NCBI GenBank assembly: GCA_031081715.1
Contig: JAVHMA010000009.1
Span: 1 to 64,000, forward strand
Source: Armatimonadota bacterium
Lineage (GTDB): Bacteria > Sysuimicrobiota > Sysuimicrobiia > Sysuimicrobiales > Humicultoraceae
Length of the DNA stretch: 64,000 bases
Direction: 5' to 3'
In this document: piece by piece, positions 56,008 through 64,000 of the stretch
Numbering within the stretch: the first letter of the stretch is position 1
Layout: the number at the start of each line of letters is the position of its first letter
Program-made: the position numbers and the translations under genes
Notes under the pieces: model-generated
What the model was told of the DNA's origin: nothing
The model's input: the letters and a program-made list of their open reading frames with translations, nothing else
Database searches by the model: none

Positions 56008-58158
56008 TCAGTCCGCCGGTTCGAGCGGCGCGTAGCTTAAGGCCAGGCGCCTGGTCGCGCCGGCGAACCGGACGGTGACGATCGCGCCCGCCCCCTCGCC
56101 CTCGACCTCGAGCACGCGCCCTTCGCCGAACTTCTCGTGCCGGACGCGCGCGCCGGGAGCCAGGTCCGGAATGGCCCGCACCGGGGCGCGGGACGCGGGG
56201 CGCAAGCGGGCCTCGACCGCCCAGGGGTCCGGCGCGGACTGCGCGGAGAGCAAGTGCGAGGGAATCTCCTCGAGGAAGCGCGACGGGACCGAGAGCTGCG
56301 GCGCGCCGAAGACCGCCCGCGACCGCGCGTGGGTCAAAATCAGGCGCGACTTCGCGCGGGTGAACCCGACGTAGCAGAGTCGGCGCTCCTCGTCCAGCCC
56401 GCCTTCCTCGTCCATGGCGCGGACGTGCGGGCAGAGGCCCTCCTCGAGTCCGGTCACGAAGACTACCGGGAACTCCAGCCCCTTGGCCGAGTGGAGGGTC
56501 ATCAGGGTCACGCGGTCCACGTCATCGCGGTAGGTGTCGACGTCGGCGACCAGCGCCAGGTGCTGGAGGAACGCGGCCAGACCCGGCTCCCCGGTGCTCT
56601 CCTCGACCTCCTGGGCCACGGTGACCAGCTCGCGGAGGTTGTCCAGCCGACCCTGCGCCTCTTCGGTGCCCTCGGCCTCGAGCATCTCGGCGTAACCCGT
56701 GGCCGCGATCGCGCGCGCGATCACCTGGCTGGCGGGCAGGGTCGTGGCAGCCTCGGCCAGGGACGCGATGGTCTGCGCGAACGCCTCCAAGGCCCGAGCC
56801 TGCGCCCGCGGCAGGCGGTCGAGCGCCTCGGGCCGTCGCATCGCCTCCAGGATCGTGCAGCCCGCCGTCTCGGCCCACGCGGCCAGCCGGGCGAGCGAGA
56901 CCTCGCCGATGCCGCGGCGCGGGGTGGCCAGCGCCCGCCGCAGGCTGGCCCCCTCCCCGGGGGCGACGACGAGCCGCAGGTAGGCGAGCAGGTCCTTCAC
57001 CTCCTTGCGCTCGTAAAACCGCACCCCGCCCACGATCTGGTAGGGCACGCCGGCGCGCAGGAACTCCTCCTCGAGCACGCGCGACTGGGCGTTCGTGCGG
57101 TAGAGCACCGCGATCTCGCCGGGCCGGATGCCCTCGGCCCCCAGCCCGCGGATGCGGTCGAGCACGAACCGGGCCTCGTCGGCGGCGTCGGCCGCCTCGT
57201 AGGCCGACACCGGCAGGCCGTCGGCGTTGTGCGTCCACAGCTCCTTCGCGTGCCGGTGCGGGTTGTGCCGGATGACCGCGTGCGCCGCGGCGAGGATGGT
57301 CTTTGTGGAGCGGTAGTTCTGGGCGAGTGTGATGACCGTGGCGTCGGGGTAGTCGCGCTCGAACTCGAGGATGTTGCGCACATCGGCGCCGCGCCATCGG
57401 TAGATCGACTGGTCGTCGTCGCCCACCACGCTCACGTTCCGGTGCCGGCCGGCCAGCGCTCGGACCAGGAGGTACTGGGCGTGGTTGGTGTCCTGGTACT
57501 CGTCCACTAGGACGTGCTCGAACCGGTCCTGGTAGCGGTGGAGGACATCGGGGTGCTCGTCGAACAGCCGCAGCGTCTCCACCAGCAGGTCGTCGAAGTC
57601 CAGCGCGCCGGCCGCGCGCAGCGCCGCCTGGTAGATGCGCCAGACGCGCGCGGCGGCCTCTTCCATGAACGACGACGCCCGCGCGGCGTAGCGCTCCGCG
57701 TCGAGGGCCTCGTCCTTCGCGCGGCCGATCATCGCGTGGATAGCGGCCGGCGGGAACCGGCGCTCGTCGAGGCGCAGCTCGGCCAGGGCGTCCCGGATGA
57801 GGCGCCGCTGGTCGTCCTCGTCGTAGATGGCAAACGCCGCCGGGACCCCGACGCGCTCGCCATCCGCCCGGAGGATGCGGCTGCAGACCGCGTGGAAGGT
57901 GCCGATCCAGATGGGCCGCGCCACCGGCCCGCCGAGCAGGCGGTCGATGCGCTCGCGCATCTCGTGCGCGGCCTTGTTGGTGAACGTCACCGCCAGGATG
58001 CGTCCCGGGGCCAGGCCGCGCTCGCGGATCAGGTAGGCCACCCGGTGCGTCAGCACGCGCGTCTTGCCCGAGCCGGCGCCCGCGAGGATCAACAGCGGGC
58101 CGCCGGGATGGGTCACCGCCTCGCGTTGCTGGGGGTTCAGGCCGGCGAGCAGGTCCAT
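56008..58158 (-). CDS. pcrA: UvrD/PcrA-type DNA helicase
   Basis: A 716-residue superfamily 1 helicase. It opens LLAGLNPQQREAVTHPGGPL (Q motif), with Walker A LAGAGSGKTRVLTHR, motif II VLVDEYQDTNHAQYLLV, motif III VVGDDDQSIYRWRGAD, motif V VTLMTLHSAKGLEFPVVF and motif VI RRLCYVGFTRAK. The C-terminal Tudor-like RNA polymerase-binding segment (GARVRHEKFGEGRVLEVEGE) is present. It works with UvrABC in excision repair. There is no Shine-Dalgarno sequence; TATAGT lies 14 bases before the ATG. Confidence 0.96.
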   Translation of the reverse strand: MDLLAGLNPQQREAVTHPGGPLLILAGAGSGKTRVLTHRVAYLIRERGLAPGRILAVTFTNKAAHEMRERIDRLLGGPVARPIWIGTFHAVCSRILRADGERVGVPAAFAIYDEDDQRRLIRDALAELRLDERRFPPAAIHAMIGRAKDEALDAERYAARASSFMEEAAARVWRIYQAALRAAGALDFDDLLVETLRLFDEHPDVLHRYQDRFEHVLVDEYQDTNHAQYLLVRALAGRHRNVSVVGDDDQSIYRWRGADVRNILEFERDYPDATVITLAQNYRSTKTILAAAHAVIRHNPHRHAKELWTHNADGLPVSAYEAADAADEARFVLDRIRGLGAEGIRPGEIAVLYRTNAQSRVLEEEFLRAGVPYQIVGGVRFYERKEVKDLLAYLRLVVAPGEGASLRRALATPRRGIGEVSLARLAAWAETAGCTILEAMRRPEALDRLPRAQARALEAFAQTIASLAEAATTLPASQVIARAIAATGYAEMLEAEGTEEAQGRLDNLRELVTVAQEVEESTGEPGLAAFLQHLALVADVDTYRDDVDRVTLMTLHSAKGLEFPVVFVTGLEEGLCPHVRAMDEEGGLDEERRLCYVGFTRAKSRLILTHARSRAVFGAPQLSVPSRFLEEIPSHLLSAQSAPDPWAVEARLRPASRAPVRAIPDLAPGARVRHEKFGEGRVLEVEGEGAGAIVTVRFAGATRRLALSYAPLEPAD

Positions 58159-58172
58159 GGGGTCCGCCGTCC

Positions 58173-58178
58173 ACTATA
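58173..58178 (-). promoter_or_regulatory. -10 box of pcrA
   Basis: TATAGT on the minus strand (58178-58173) puts +1 near 58166 and gives a leader of about 8 bases, too short for a ribosome binding site. Confidence 0.45.
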
Positions 58179-58218
58179 TCGGCCGGCCCGCGGCGGCGCA
58201 AACAGGGCGATCGGCGAT

Positions 58219-58725
58219 TCAGACGTCCGACGGGCCGAAGCGGCGGATGCCCGGGACGCGGTCGAACGCCTGATCGGCGGACGCGAGGATGGAGAGCCCG
58301 GCATCCCGCATGTGCATTGGCACCAGCGAGTCGTTGACGAGGAGCCCGTGCGCCTGCCGAAACTCCTGGCTGGCCGTCAGGAACCCCTCGGGCAGCGGCA
58401 GGACCTCCACGCGCATCCGGGCGATGCTCAATGCGGAGAAGTAGTACTTCGACAGCGTGCGCACCAGGTCGGGCTGGCGGGCCAGGCGAGCCGCCGGATT
58501 CGGCCTGACCGCGAGCCCGCGTTCGACTGCCTCGAGCATCATCAGTCGGTGGGAGACCTCCAGCAGGCCAACCTGGCCGATGTATCCCAGCAGGTCGCCC
58601 TGCTCGACGCGGCCGAGGAACGCGGAACAGTCCTCTGACGCCGCGGCAAAGTGCGCGATGAAGATGTTGGCGTCGATGTAGACCCGGGCCCCTGCTGGGA
58701 CCTCACTCAGGTCCATAGAGGTCAT
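58219..58725 (-). CDS. PIN-domain protein (VapC-like toxin)
   Basis: Up to 168 residues. The PIN nuclease acidic residues are placed as expected: Asp in VYIDANIFIAHF, Glu in GLLEVSHRLM, Asp in LLVNDSLVPMHM and Asp in SILASADQAFDRV. VapC toxins cut tRNA or rRNA. The start is ATG 58725 or, with a better-spaced AGGA, ATG 58716. It overlaps the antitoxin gene end by 14 to 23 bases. Confidence 0.87.
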   Translation of the reverse strand: MTSMDLSEVPAGARVYIDANIFIAHFAAASEDCSAFLGRVEQGDLLGYIGQVGLLEVSHRLMMLEAVERGLAVRPNPAARLARQPDLVRTLSKYYFSALSIARMRVEVLPLPEGFLTASQEFRQAHGLLVNDSLVPMHMRDAGLSILASADQAFDRVPGIRRFGPSDV

Positions 58726-58933
58726 CCTGGAGGACGAGCCACAAGGCGCGCCGCGAGACCTTGTAGGTGCCGCGCGTTTCCGCCACTGCGGACGCCCCGG
58801 CCAGGTGGCCGGCCAGGTATCGCCTCAAGGCGTCCTCGATGACCACGTTCGTCCGGACGCCCTGACGCCGAGCCAGGTCCCGGGCCCGCTGGTAGAGCCC
58901 CGCGTCCAGGGCCGTGCCGATCTTCCGCCTCAT
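58703..58933 (-). CDS. VapB-like antitoxin
   Basis: 76 residues with a ribbon-helix-helix-like N-terminus (RRKIGTALDAGLYQRARDLA, RTNVVIEDALRRYLAG) and a C-terminal arm that would block the PIN toxin. It has no clear Shine-Dalgarno sequence; a TACGCT box 6 bases before the ATG could give a leaderless mRNA, but this is weak. Gene order antitoxin-toxin is standard. Confidence 0.82.
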   Translation of the reverse strand: MRRKIGTALDAGLYQRARDLARRQGVRTNVVIEDALRRYLAGHLAGASAVAETRGTYKVSRRALWLVLQDDLYGPE

Positions 58934-59073
58934 ACGCCCAGCGTATTACGGAGAACGCTAGAAATCAAGATGAATGTCTAGATGTGTAGATGTTGCGCTC
59001 AGCCCGCCTCGGACGCGACGCCGGGCACGGCCGACGTGCCCCCACGCCGCGGATCGCGGCGACGGCCGCTGCG

Positions 59074-60594
59074 CTACTCCCACTCGATCGTCGCCGGCGG
59101 CTTGCTCGTGATGTCGTAGACCACCCGCGTGACGCCCGGCACCTCGCGCGTGACGCGGCTGGCGATCGCCTCCAGCACCTCGTCGGGCAGCCGGGCCCAG
59201 TCCGCGGTCATGCCGTCCTCGCTGGTCACCGCGCGGACGACCACCACCTGCCCGTAGGTGCGCGCATCGCCCATGACGCCGACGGTGTGCACCGGCAGGA
59301 GCACGCCGAACGCCTGCCAGATCTCCAGCGCGAGCCCGGCCGCGCGGAGCTCGTCGAGAATGATCGCGTCGGCGGCGCGGAGCAGGTCGAGGCGCTCGCG
59401 GGTGACCTCGCCCACAATCCGGATCGCCAGGCCCGGGCCGGGAAACGGGTGGCGGGCGATCATGCGGTCGGGCAGTCCGAGCTGCCGCGCGACCTCGCGC
59501 ACCTCGTCCTTGAAGAGCTCGCGGAACGGTTCGACGAGCCGGAATCGCATGCGCTCCGGCAGGCCGCCGACGTTGTGGTGCGTCTTGATGCGGGCGGCCG
59601 TGCGGGTGCCGCTCTCGATCACGTCGGGGTAGAGCGTCCCCTGGACCAGGAAGTCGATCTCGCCCAGGCGCGCCGCCTCCTCCTCGAAGACGCGCACGAA
59701 CTCCTCGCCGATGACCTTGCGCTTCCGCTCGGGGTCGGTCACCCCGCGCAGCCGCGCCAGGAACCGGTCCGCCGCGTCCACGTGGACGAGCGGCACCTGG
59801 AAGGTATCGCGGAACGTGCGCACCACCTGCTCGGGCTCGTCCTGGCGCAGCAGGCCGTGGTCCACGAAGACGCACGTGAGCTGGTCGCCGATCGCCCGGT
59901 GCACCAGGGCCGCGGCGGTGGCCGAGTCCACGCCGCCCGAGAGTGCGCACAGCGCGCGCCCGCCGCCGACCTGCTCGCGGATCGCCGCGGTGCCGCGGTC
60001 GATGAACGAGCTCATGGTCCACGTGGGTTGGCACCCACAGACCTGATAGAGGAAGTTGCGCAACACCTCGAGCCCCCACGGCGTGTGGGAGACCTCCGGG
60101 TGGAACTGCAGCCCGTAGAGCCGCCGGCGCCGGTCGGCCATGGCCGCCACGGCGTTGCGGTCAGTGTGCGCGAGCGGGACGAACCCCTCGGGGAGCGCGA
60201 CGATCGAGTCGCCGTGGCTCATCCAGCAGATCAGCCGGGGCTCGAGCCCGGCGAACAGGTCGGCGCCGTCGTCCACGAACAGCCGCGTGCGGCCGTACTC
60301 CCGCTGGTCGGCCGCCGCGGTGCGACCGCCGGGCAGCAGGTGGGCCATCAACTGCATGCCGTAGCAGATGCCCAGCGTGGGGATGCCGGCCTCCATGATC
60401 CGCGGGTCGGGCAGCGGCGCGCCCGGCTCGTAGACGCTCGCCGGCCCGCCCGAGAGCACGAGGCCCTGCGGGGCATGGGCCAAAATCTGCTCGAGCGGGG
60501 TGTCGTAGGGCAGGATTAGGCTGTAGACGCGGCTCTCGCGAATGCGGCGCGCGATGAGCTGCGCGTACTGCGCGCCGAAGTCCAGCACCACCAC
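59074..60594 (-). CDS. guaA: GMP synthase (glutamine-hydrolysing)
   Basis: About 506 residues converting XMP to GMP. The amidotransferase domain starts [20 protein letters not shown] with the catalytic Cys in [16 protein letters not shown] and His-Glu in [10 protein letters not shown]. The ATP pyrophosphatase domain has P-loop [16 protein letters not shown], and the end is [14 protein letters not shown]. The start is uncertain: GTG 60594 fits the family length, but a CTG overlapping the guaB3 stop has an AGGTGG ten bases upstream. Confidence 0.95.
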   Translation of the reverse strand: MVVLDFGAQYAQLIARRIRESRVYSLILPYDTPLEQILAHAPQGLVLSGGPASVYEPGAPLPDPRIMEAGIPTLGICYGMQLMAHLLPGGRTAAADQREYGRTRLFVDDGADLFAGLEPRLICWMSHGDSIVALPEGFVPLAHTDRNAVAAMADRRRRLYGLQFHPEVSHTPWGLEVLRNFLYQVCGCQPTWTMSSFIDRGTAAIREQVGGGRALCALSGGVDSATAAALVHRAIGDQLTCVFVDHGLLRQDEPEQVVRTFRDTFQVPLVHVDAADRFLARLRGVTDPERKRKVIGEEFVRVFEEEAARLGEIDFLVQGTLYPDVIESGTRTAARIKTHHNVGGLPERMRFRLVEPFRELFKDEVREVARQLGLPDRMIARHPFPGPGLAIRIVGEVTRERLDLLRAADAIILDELRAAGLALEIWQAFGVLLPVHTVGVMGDARTYGQVVVVRAVTSEDGMTADWARLPDEVLEAIASRVTREVPGVTRVVYDITSKPPATIEWE

Positions 60595-60650
60595 CGGCCG
60601 CGGGGGCGGCCCGGTCTCGGTCGCGAGCTGGAGCTGCGGCTGGACGGCGG

Positions 60651-61865
60651 TCAGCGGCCCTGTCCCACCTTCTGGCTGAACTGCGCCGCCTTGCCCTCGC
60701 TCGCCAGCGTGGGCGCAATCACGATCTCGGCGGCGTGCATCTCCCGGATGGTCGCGGCCCCACACATCCCCATCGCGGTGCGCAGCGCCTCGGCCAGGTT
60801 GTGCGACCCGTCGTCCACGCCGGCGGGCCCGAGCAAGATCTGCCGAAGCGTACCGGTGGCGCCGACCCGAATCCGCGTTCCCCGCGGCAGCGCCGCGTGC
60901 GGCGTCGCCATGCCCCAGTGGAACCCCCGACCCGGCGCCTCTTCCGCCCGGGCCAGCGCCGAGCCCAGCATGACCGCGTCGGCCCCGCAGGCGATGGCGC
61001 GGGCGACATCGCCGCCCACCGCGATCCCGCCGTCGGCGACGATGGGGACGTAGCGTCCACTGCGGCGCGCGTGGTCGTCGCGCGCCGCGGCCACGTCGCA
61101 GATCGCGGTGGCCTGCGGAACGCCGAGGCCGAGCACGCGCCGGCTCGTGCACGCCGCGCCCGGCCCGACCCCGACGAACAGCGCTGCCACGCCCGCCTCC
61201 AGCAGGCCGGCCGCGGCGTCGTAGCCCACGCAGTTGCCGGCCATCACCGGCACGCGCAGCCGCGCGGTCAGGTCGCGCAGCGAGAGCGCACGGCCGCGGG
61301 ACGAGCGGTGCTGCTCGGTGACGACCGTGGACTGCACCAGGATCAGGTCGGCCCCGGCGGCCTCGGCCACCGGCGCCAGGCGCGGGGCCGCGGCCGGCGT
61401 CATGGACACGCAGCAGGCCGCGCCCGCATCGCGCACCGCGGCCACGCGCGCCGCGATGAGCTCCTCCTGGATGGGCGCGCGGTAGAGCCGCTGCATCAGC
61501 CCGATGACCTCGTCGGGGGCCGCGGCCGCGATCGCGGCGAGCGGCTCCGCCGGGTCGGCGTAGCGCGTCTGGAGCCCCTCCAGGTTGAGCACGCCGAGCC
61601 CGCCGAGCGCCGCCATGATCCCCGCGGTGCGCACGTCCGTCACGCTGTCCATCGCCGCGGCCACGAACGGCAACCGGAACGCGAGCGCGCCGACCCGCCA
61701 GGACAGGTCGACGTCTTCGGGGTCCACGGTCGCGGCGGCCGGCACCAGCGCGATCTCGTCCAGGCTGTAGGTGCGCCGGGCGCGCCGGCCCACCCCGAGC
61801 AGCGCGCCGCTGGCGTCCTGGTCCTCGGCGCGGGCGATCTCGCGCGTGGGCGTGTGCGTGGTCAT
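60651..61865 (-). CDS. guaB3: IMP dehydrogenase-related protein, GuaB3 family
   Basis: 404 residues of the IMPDH/GMPR barrel without CBS domains. The catalytic loop is [20 protein letters not shown] with the active Cys, preceded by [20 protein letters not shown] and followed by [20 protein letters not shown] and [16 protein letters not shown]. GuaB3 proteins occur in Actinobacteria and Cyanobacteria and oxidise IMP to XMP in tested cases. The start follows GGAGGTGA. It is the middle gene of hpt-guaB3-guaA. Confidence 0.92.
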   Translation of the reverse strand: MTTHTPTREIARAEDQDASGALLGVGRRARRTYSLDEIALVPAAATVDPEDVDLSWRVGALAFRLPFVAAAMDSVTDVRTAGIMAALGGLGVLNLEGLQTRYADPAEPLAAIAAAAPDEVIGLMQRLYRAPIQEELIAARVAAVRDAGAACCVSMTPAAAPRLAPVAEAAGADLILVQSTVVTEQHRSSRGRALSLRDLTARLRVPVMAGNCVGYDAAAGLLEAGVAALFVGVGPGAACTSRRVLGLGVPQATAICDVAAARDDHARRSGRYVPIVADGGIAVGGDVARAIACGADAVMLGSALARAEEAPGRGFHWGMATPHAALPRGTRIRVGATGTLRQILLGPAGVDDGSHNLAEALRTAMGMCGAATIREMHAAEIVIAPTLASEGKAAQFSQKVGQGR

Positions 61866-61899
61866 CGACGGGTCACCTCCGGCGCAGTGGCGTCCGACG

Positions 61900-62445
61900 T
61901 CACGTCCCGTACAGCTCCGGCTTCAGCACAGCGATGTAGGGCAGGTTGCGGTACCGGCCGGCGTAGTCCAGGCCGTAGCCGATGACGAACTTATCCGGGA
62001 TCTCGAACCCGCGGAAGTCGATCTGCACCGCGCGCAGCCGGCGGGGCCGCTTGTCGAGCAGGGCGCACACGCGCAGGGAGGCCGGATAGCGCGCCTTGAG
62101 CGTCTCGAGCAGGTAGTCCATGGTCAGGCCGGTGTCGATGATGTCGTCGACGACGATGACGTGGCGACCCTCGATGCTCTGGTCGAGGTCTTTGAGGATG
62201 CGGACGATGCCGCTCGACTCGGTACCGGCGCCGTAGGACTGCGTCGCCATGAAGTCGATCTGGCAGGGCACGCTGATGGCGCGCAGCAGGTCGGCCAGAA
62301 AGACGAAGGCACCCGTGAGGATGCCGACGAGCAGGGGGTCTTTTCCGTTGTAGTCCTGGGCGATCTGCCGGCCGAGCTCCCGGACGCGGTCCTGGAGGAC
62401 CGCCTCCGGGATGAGGACTTCTTCGACGTCGTCCACCAGGCCCAA
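61900..62445 (-). CDS. hpt: Hypoxanthine/guanine phosphoribosyltransferase
   Basis: A 181-residue salvage enzyme. The PRPP-binding loop is VIVVDDIIDTGLTMDYLLE, preceded by LLVGILTGAFVFLADLLRAI and followed by DFRGFEIPDKFVIGYGLDYA. It makes IMP/GMP from bases and PRPP, feeding guaB3 and guaA downstream. The start is TTG 62445, with GAGGTGAGG about 8 bases upstream. Confidence 0.95.
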   Translation of the reverse strand: MGLVDDVEEVLIPEAVLQDRVRELGRQIAQDYNGKDPLLVGILTGAFVFLADLLRAISVPCQIDFMATQSYGAGTESSGIVRILKDLDQSIEGRHVIVVDDIIDTGLTMDYLLETLKARYPASLRVCALLDKRPRRLRAVQIDFRGFEIPDKFVIGYGLDYAGRYRNLPYIAVLKPELYGT

Positions 62446-62475
62446 CCGGGGTCCTCACCTCGCGGGATTTAGGCC

Positions 62476-62484
62476 ATTATAGCA
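62476..62484 (-). promoter_or_regulatory. Extended -10 promoter of the hpt-guaB3-guaA operon
   Basis: TGCTATAAT (62484-62476, minus) puts +1 near 62469, leaving a 24-base leader with the ribosome binding site. No -35 is evident. Confidence 0.65.
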
Positions 62485-62500
62485 GCAGGGGGTCGGGCGT

Positions 62501-62938
62501 CTAGCCCCCTTGCTCGAGGCGCTCGGTGTGCAGCCCCGAGAACCGCGCGAAGTCGCGGTCCTCGGTCAGGAGCGTCCGCACGCCGTGCTCCCGGCAGAGC
62601 GCAACGATCTGGGCGTCGAACGCCAGGTTGCCCGTGGCCTGGGCCTGCACGATGGCCTCGTGCAGCAGCCGCCAGAACCGCTCACCGGGCGCCAGGACGA
62701 CCAAGCTCGGACTCTCGATCAGCCCCTGGAGCGCGGCGAGGGCCTCCTCGAGGCGGGACGGGGGCACGAGCACCCGGGGGTGCGTCACCACGCGGACGAA
62801 CTCCCCCACGCAGAATACGGGAAGTCCCCACAGGGCCGATCCCTCGGCCAGCTGCTGGAGGCGCCGCGCAGCGGCCCGATGCAGGGGAAACTCCTCGCGG
62901 TGCGCGTAGACGAGGACGTTCGTGTCGACGGCGATCAC
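62501..62938 (-). CDS. VapC-like PIN-domain toxin
   Basis: 145 residues. The PIN acidic set is present: AVDTNVLVYAHREEFP, VFCVGEFVRVV, NLAFDAQIVAL and LLTEDRDFARF. GTG 62938 overlaps the antitoxin stop (GTGA), so the pair is translationally coupled. It is a ribonuclease-type toxin by family and unrelated in detail to the pair at 58 kb. Confidence 0.9.
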   Translation of the reverse strand: MIAVDTNVLVYAHREEFPLHRAAARRLQQLAEGSALWGLPVFCVGEFVRVVTHPRVLVPPSRLEEALAALQGLIESPSLVVLAPGERFWRLLHEAIVQAQATGNLAFDAQIVALCREHGVRTLLTEDRDFARFSGLHTERLEQGG

Positions 62939-63168
62939 CCGCGGCCCTCCATGTGATCGTAGAGCGCGTCCCGGTCGGCGATGTCGACCGCGGACACCTC
63001 GGTGCCCCGACGGGTGGTCCACGTGAAGCGATACGCGGGACGCCGGGGCCGAACCAGGAGGAGGCGCAGCGCCTCTTCGATCACGGACGTCAGGGTGCGC
63101 CCCTCCCGCGCCGCGCGCTTCTTGGCCTCTCGCACCAGCCCGTCGTCGAGGTTCAGCGTCGTGCGCAT
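62935..63168 (-). CDS. VapB-like antitoxin
   Basis: 77 residues. The N-terminus MRTTLNLDDGLVREAKKRAA and TSVIEEALRLLL form a ribbon-helix-helix DNA-binding dimer domain; the acidic C-terminus would neutralise the toxin. A consensus promoter with direct repeats lies upstream, a likely target for autorepression. Confidence 0.9.
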   Translation of the reverse strand: MRTTLNLDDGLVREAKKRAAREGRTLTSVIEEALRLLLVRPRRPAYRFTWTTRRGTEVSAVDIADRDALYDHMEGRG

Positions 63169-63188
63169 GGCCTCGCCCTCCGCAGATA

Positions 63189-63218
63189 AGCATACTGAGC
63201 AATGCAGATAGCTGTCAA
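63189..63218 (-). promoter_or_regulatory. Consensus promoter of the vapBC-like pair
   Basis: TTGACA (63218-63213) and TATGCT (63194-63189) on the minus strand are separated by 18 bases. The heptamer TATCTGC occurs twice on this strand, once in the spacer and once just after the -10, a plausible operator. Confidence 0.7.
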
Positions 63219-63243
63219 CGTGAACGCCGACCGACCGGACTCG

Positions 63244-63265
63244 CCCCAGGGCTGCAGCCCTGGGG
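63244..63265. terminator. Perfect 22-base GC palindrome between pyrF and the vapBC-like pair
   Basis: CCCCAGGGCTG and its exact complement CAGCCCTGGGG adjoin without a loop. It lies 39 bases after the pyrF stop codon, so it may end pyrF transcription, although no U-run follows. It could also be a binding site. Confidence 0.45.
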
Positions 63266-63304
63266 GTAGTTCTGCTTGACCTGCGGGCTCGCCCCGGGAC
63301 GAGT

Positions 63305-64000
63305 TCAGCGACGAACGGGCATCTGGCTCCCGGTCACTGGCCCACTCGCCCCACCTGCCGCTTCCATCTCCGCGGCCACCGCCCGCGCGGCCGCGACCGG
63401 GTCCGTGGCCGCGGTGATGGGCCGGCCCACCACCAGGTAGTCGCTGCCCGCCCGCACCGCCGCGGCCGGCGTCGCCACGCGCGCCTGGTCGTGCGCTGGC
63501 CCCCCCGCGGGCCGGATCGCCGGGGTGAGCACCCGGAACGCCTGGCCGCAGGCGGCCTTGATCCGCGCGCACTCGGCGACCGCGGCGGTCACGCCGTCGA
63601 GCCCGGCATCCTGCGCCAGGCGCGCCGCCCGCAGCACCGAGCCGGCCACGCGTCCCGCCTCGCTGGTCAACCGCGTCACGCCCAGCACGGCCATCCGGCC
63701 GGCCGCGGGCCGCGCCGCCGCGGCCGCCGCGCGCAACATCGTCTCGCCGCCGGCACAGTGGACGGTGACCAGGGCCGCGCCCAACTCCGCGGCCGCGACG
63801 ACCCCGCCGGCTGCGCTCTGCGGAATGTCGTGCAGCTTGAGGTCGAGGAAGACGTGCCCGCCGGCGTCGTGCACCATCCGCACGACGGCCGGTCCCTCGC
63901 GGACGAACAGGACCGGGCCGATCTTGAACCAGCAGGTGACCGGCCGCAGGCACTCGACCAGGCCGGCGGCCTCGCGCAACCCGGGGACGTCGAGGGCGAC
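63305..64000 (-). CDS. pyrF: Orotidine 5'-phosphate decarboxylase (N-terminus beyond window)
   Basis: The last 232 or so residues of PyrF, which decarboxylates OMP to UMP. The catalytic D-K-x-x-D array is in VFLDLKLHDIPQSA. VTVHCAGG, VLTPAIRP and SDYLVVGRPITAATDP give the phosphate-binding end of the barrel. The frame continues to base 64000 with VALDVPGLREA, the usual start of the barrel, so only a few residues are missing. Confidence 0.95.
   Translation of the reverse strand, partial: VALDVPGLREAAGLVECLRPVTCWFKIGPVLFVREGPAVVRMVHDAGGHVFLDLKLHDIPQSAAGGVVAAAELGAALVTVHCAGGETMLRAAAAAARPAAGRMAVLGVTRLTSEAGRVAGSVLRAARLAQDAGLDGVTAAVAECARIKAACGQAFRVLTPAIRPAGGPAHDQARVATPAAAVRAGSDYLVVGRPITAATDPVAAARAVAAEMEAAGGASGPVTGSQMPVRR

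Overview
The window is 64 kb of very GC-rich (roughly 70 % by eye), densely packed bacterial chromosome. Nearly every gene lies on the minus strand, and neighbours often overlap by 4 bases (ATGA or GTGA). There are no rRNA genes, CRISPR arrays, prophages or insertion sequences, and no gap between genes exceeds 300 bases. The phylum cannot be fixed from sequence alone. DUF881, a GuaB3-type IMP dehydrogenase, tRNA-Thr next to tuf, a PolA without a proofreading site and extended -10/leaderless promoters suggest an uncultured high-GC lineage of the Terrabacteria kind (CSP1-3/Sysuimicrobiota or Armatimonadota-like). The peptide-binding proteins have plain signal peptides and no lipobox, which would suit a diderm.

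Layout. 1-3.9 kb: start of tuf with tRNA-Thr and a strong promoter, a 22-codon membrane ORF, and a sensor histidine kinase divergent from a REC-GGDEF diguanylate cyclase. 3.9-7.6 kb: a peptide-type ABC importer (binding protein, two permeases) directly behind a tRNA-Gly/Cys/Leu cluster. 7.7-12 kb: an orphan FecCD permease, folE, folP, an orphan export-type ATPase and a fusion of a Phd/YefM-type domain to O6-alkylguanine-DNA alkyltransferase. 12-22.4 kb: uvrC, uvrA, uvrB, coaE and polA, so excision repair genes form one block. 22.4-24.2 kb: an ECF sigma factor and a zinc-finger anti-sigma factor with a DUF4349 region. 24.3-25.3 kb: tRNA-Leu(CAA) and a free-standing LAGLIDADG endonuclease gene, the only clear selfish element. 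25.2-31.1 kb: FAD oxidoreductase, DUF881 protein, TlpA-like thioredoxin and dnaE. 31.2-37.8 kb: a RumA-like protein with eroded catalytic motifs, gatB, gatA, gatC and an adenylate cyclase-TPR protein. 37.9-45.4 kb: a complete Opp/Dpp importer with two paralogous binding proteins. 45.6-47.5 kb: an excisionase-type HTH protein and a family 39 glycosyltransferase. 47.5-55.9 kb: two more ABC importers without ATPases, separated by a small membrane protein. 56-64 kb: pcrA, two VapBC-like pairs, the GMP operon hpt-guaB3-guaA, and pyrF running off the end.

Themes. (1) DNA maintenance: UvrABC, PolA, PcrA, DnaE and an alkyltransferase. Promoter-like -10 boxes sit 6 to 14 bases before the uvrB, polA, dnaE and pcrA start codons with no Shine-Dalgarno sequence, so leaderless or nearly leaderless mRNAs are predicted. 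(2) Oligopeptide-type uptake: five binding proteins and four permease pairs but one ATPase pair (OppD/OppF), which may be shared. Three binding-protein/permease junctions carry a GC-rich hairpin. (3) The most novel item is the Phd/YefM-alkyltransferase fusion with a perfect inverted repeat over its start region. It looks like an Ada-style self-regulating repair protein built from different parts.
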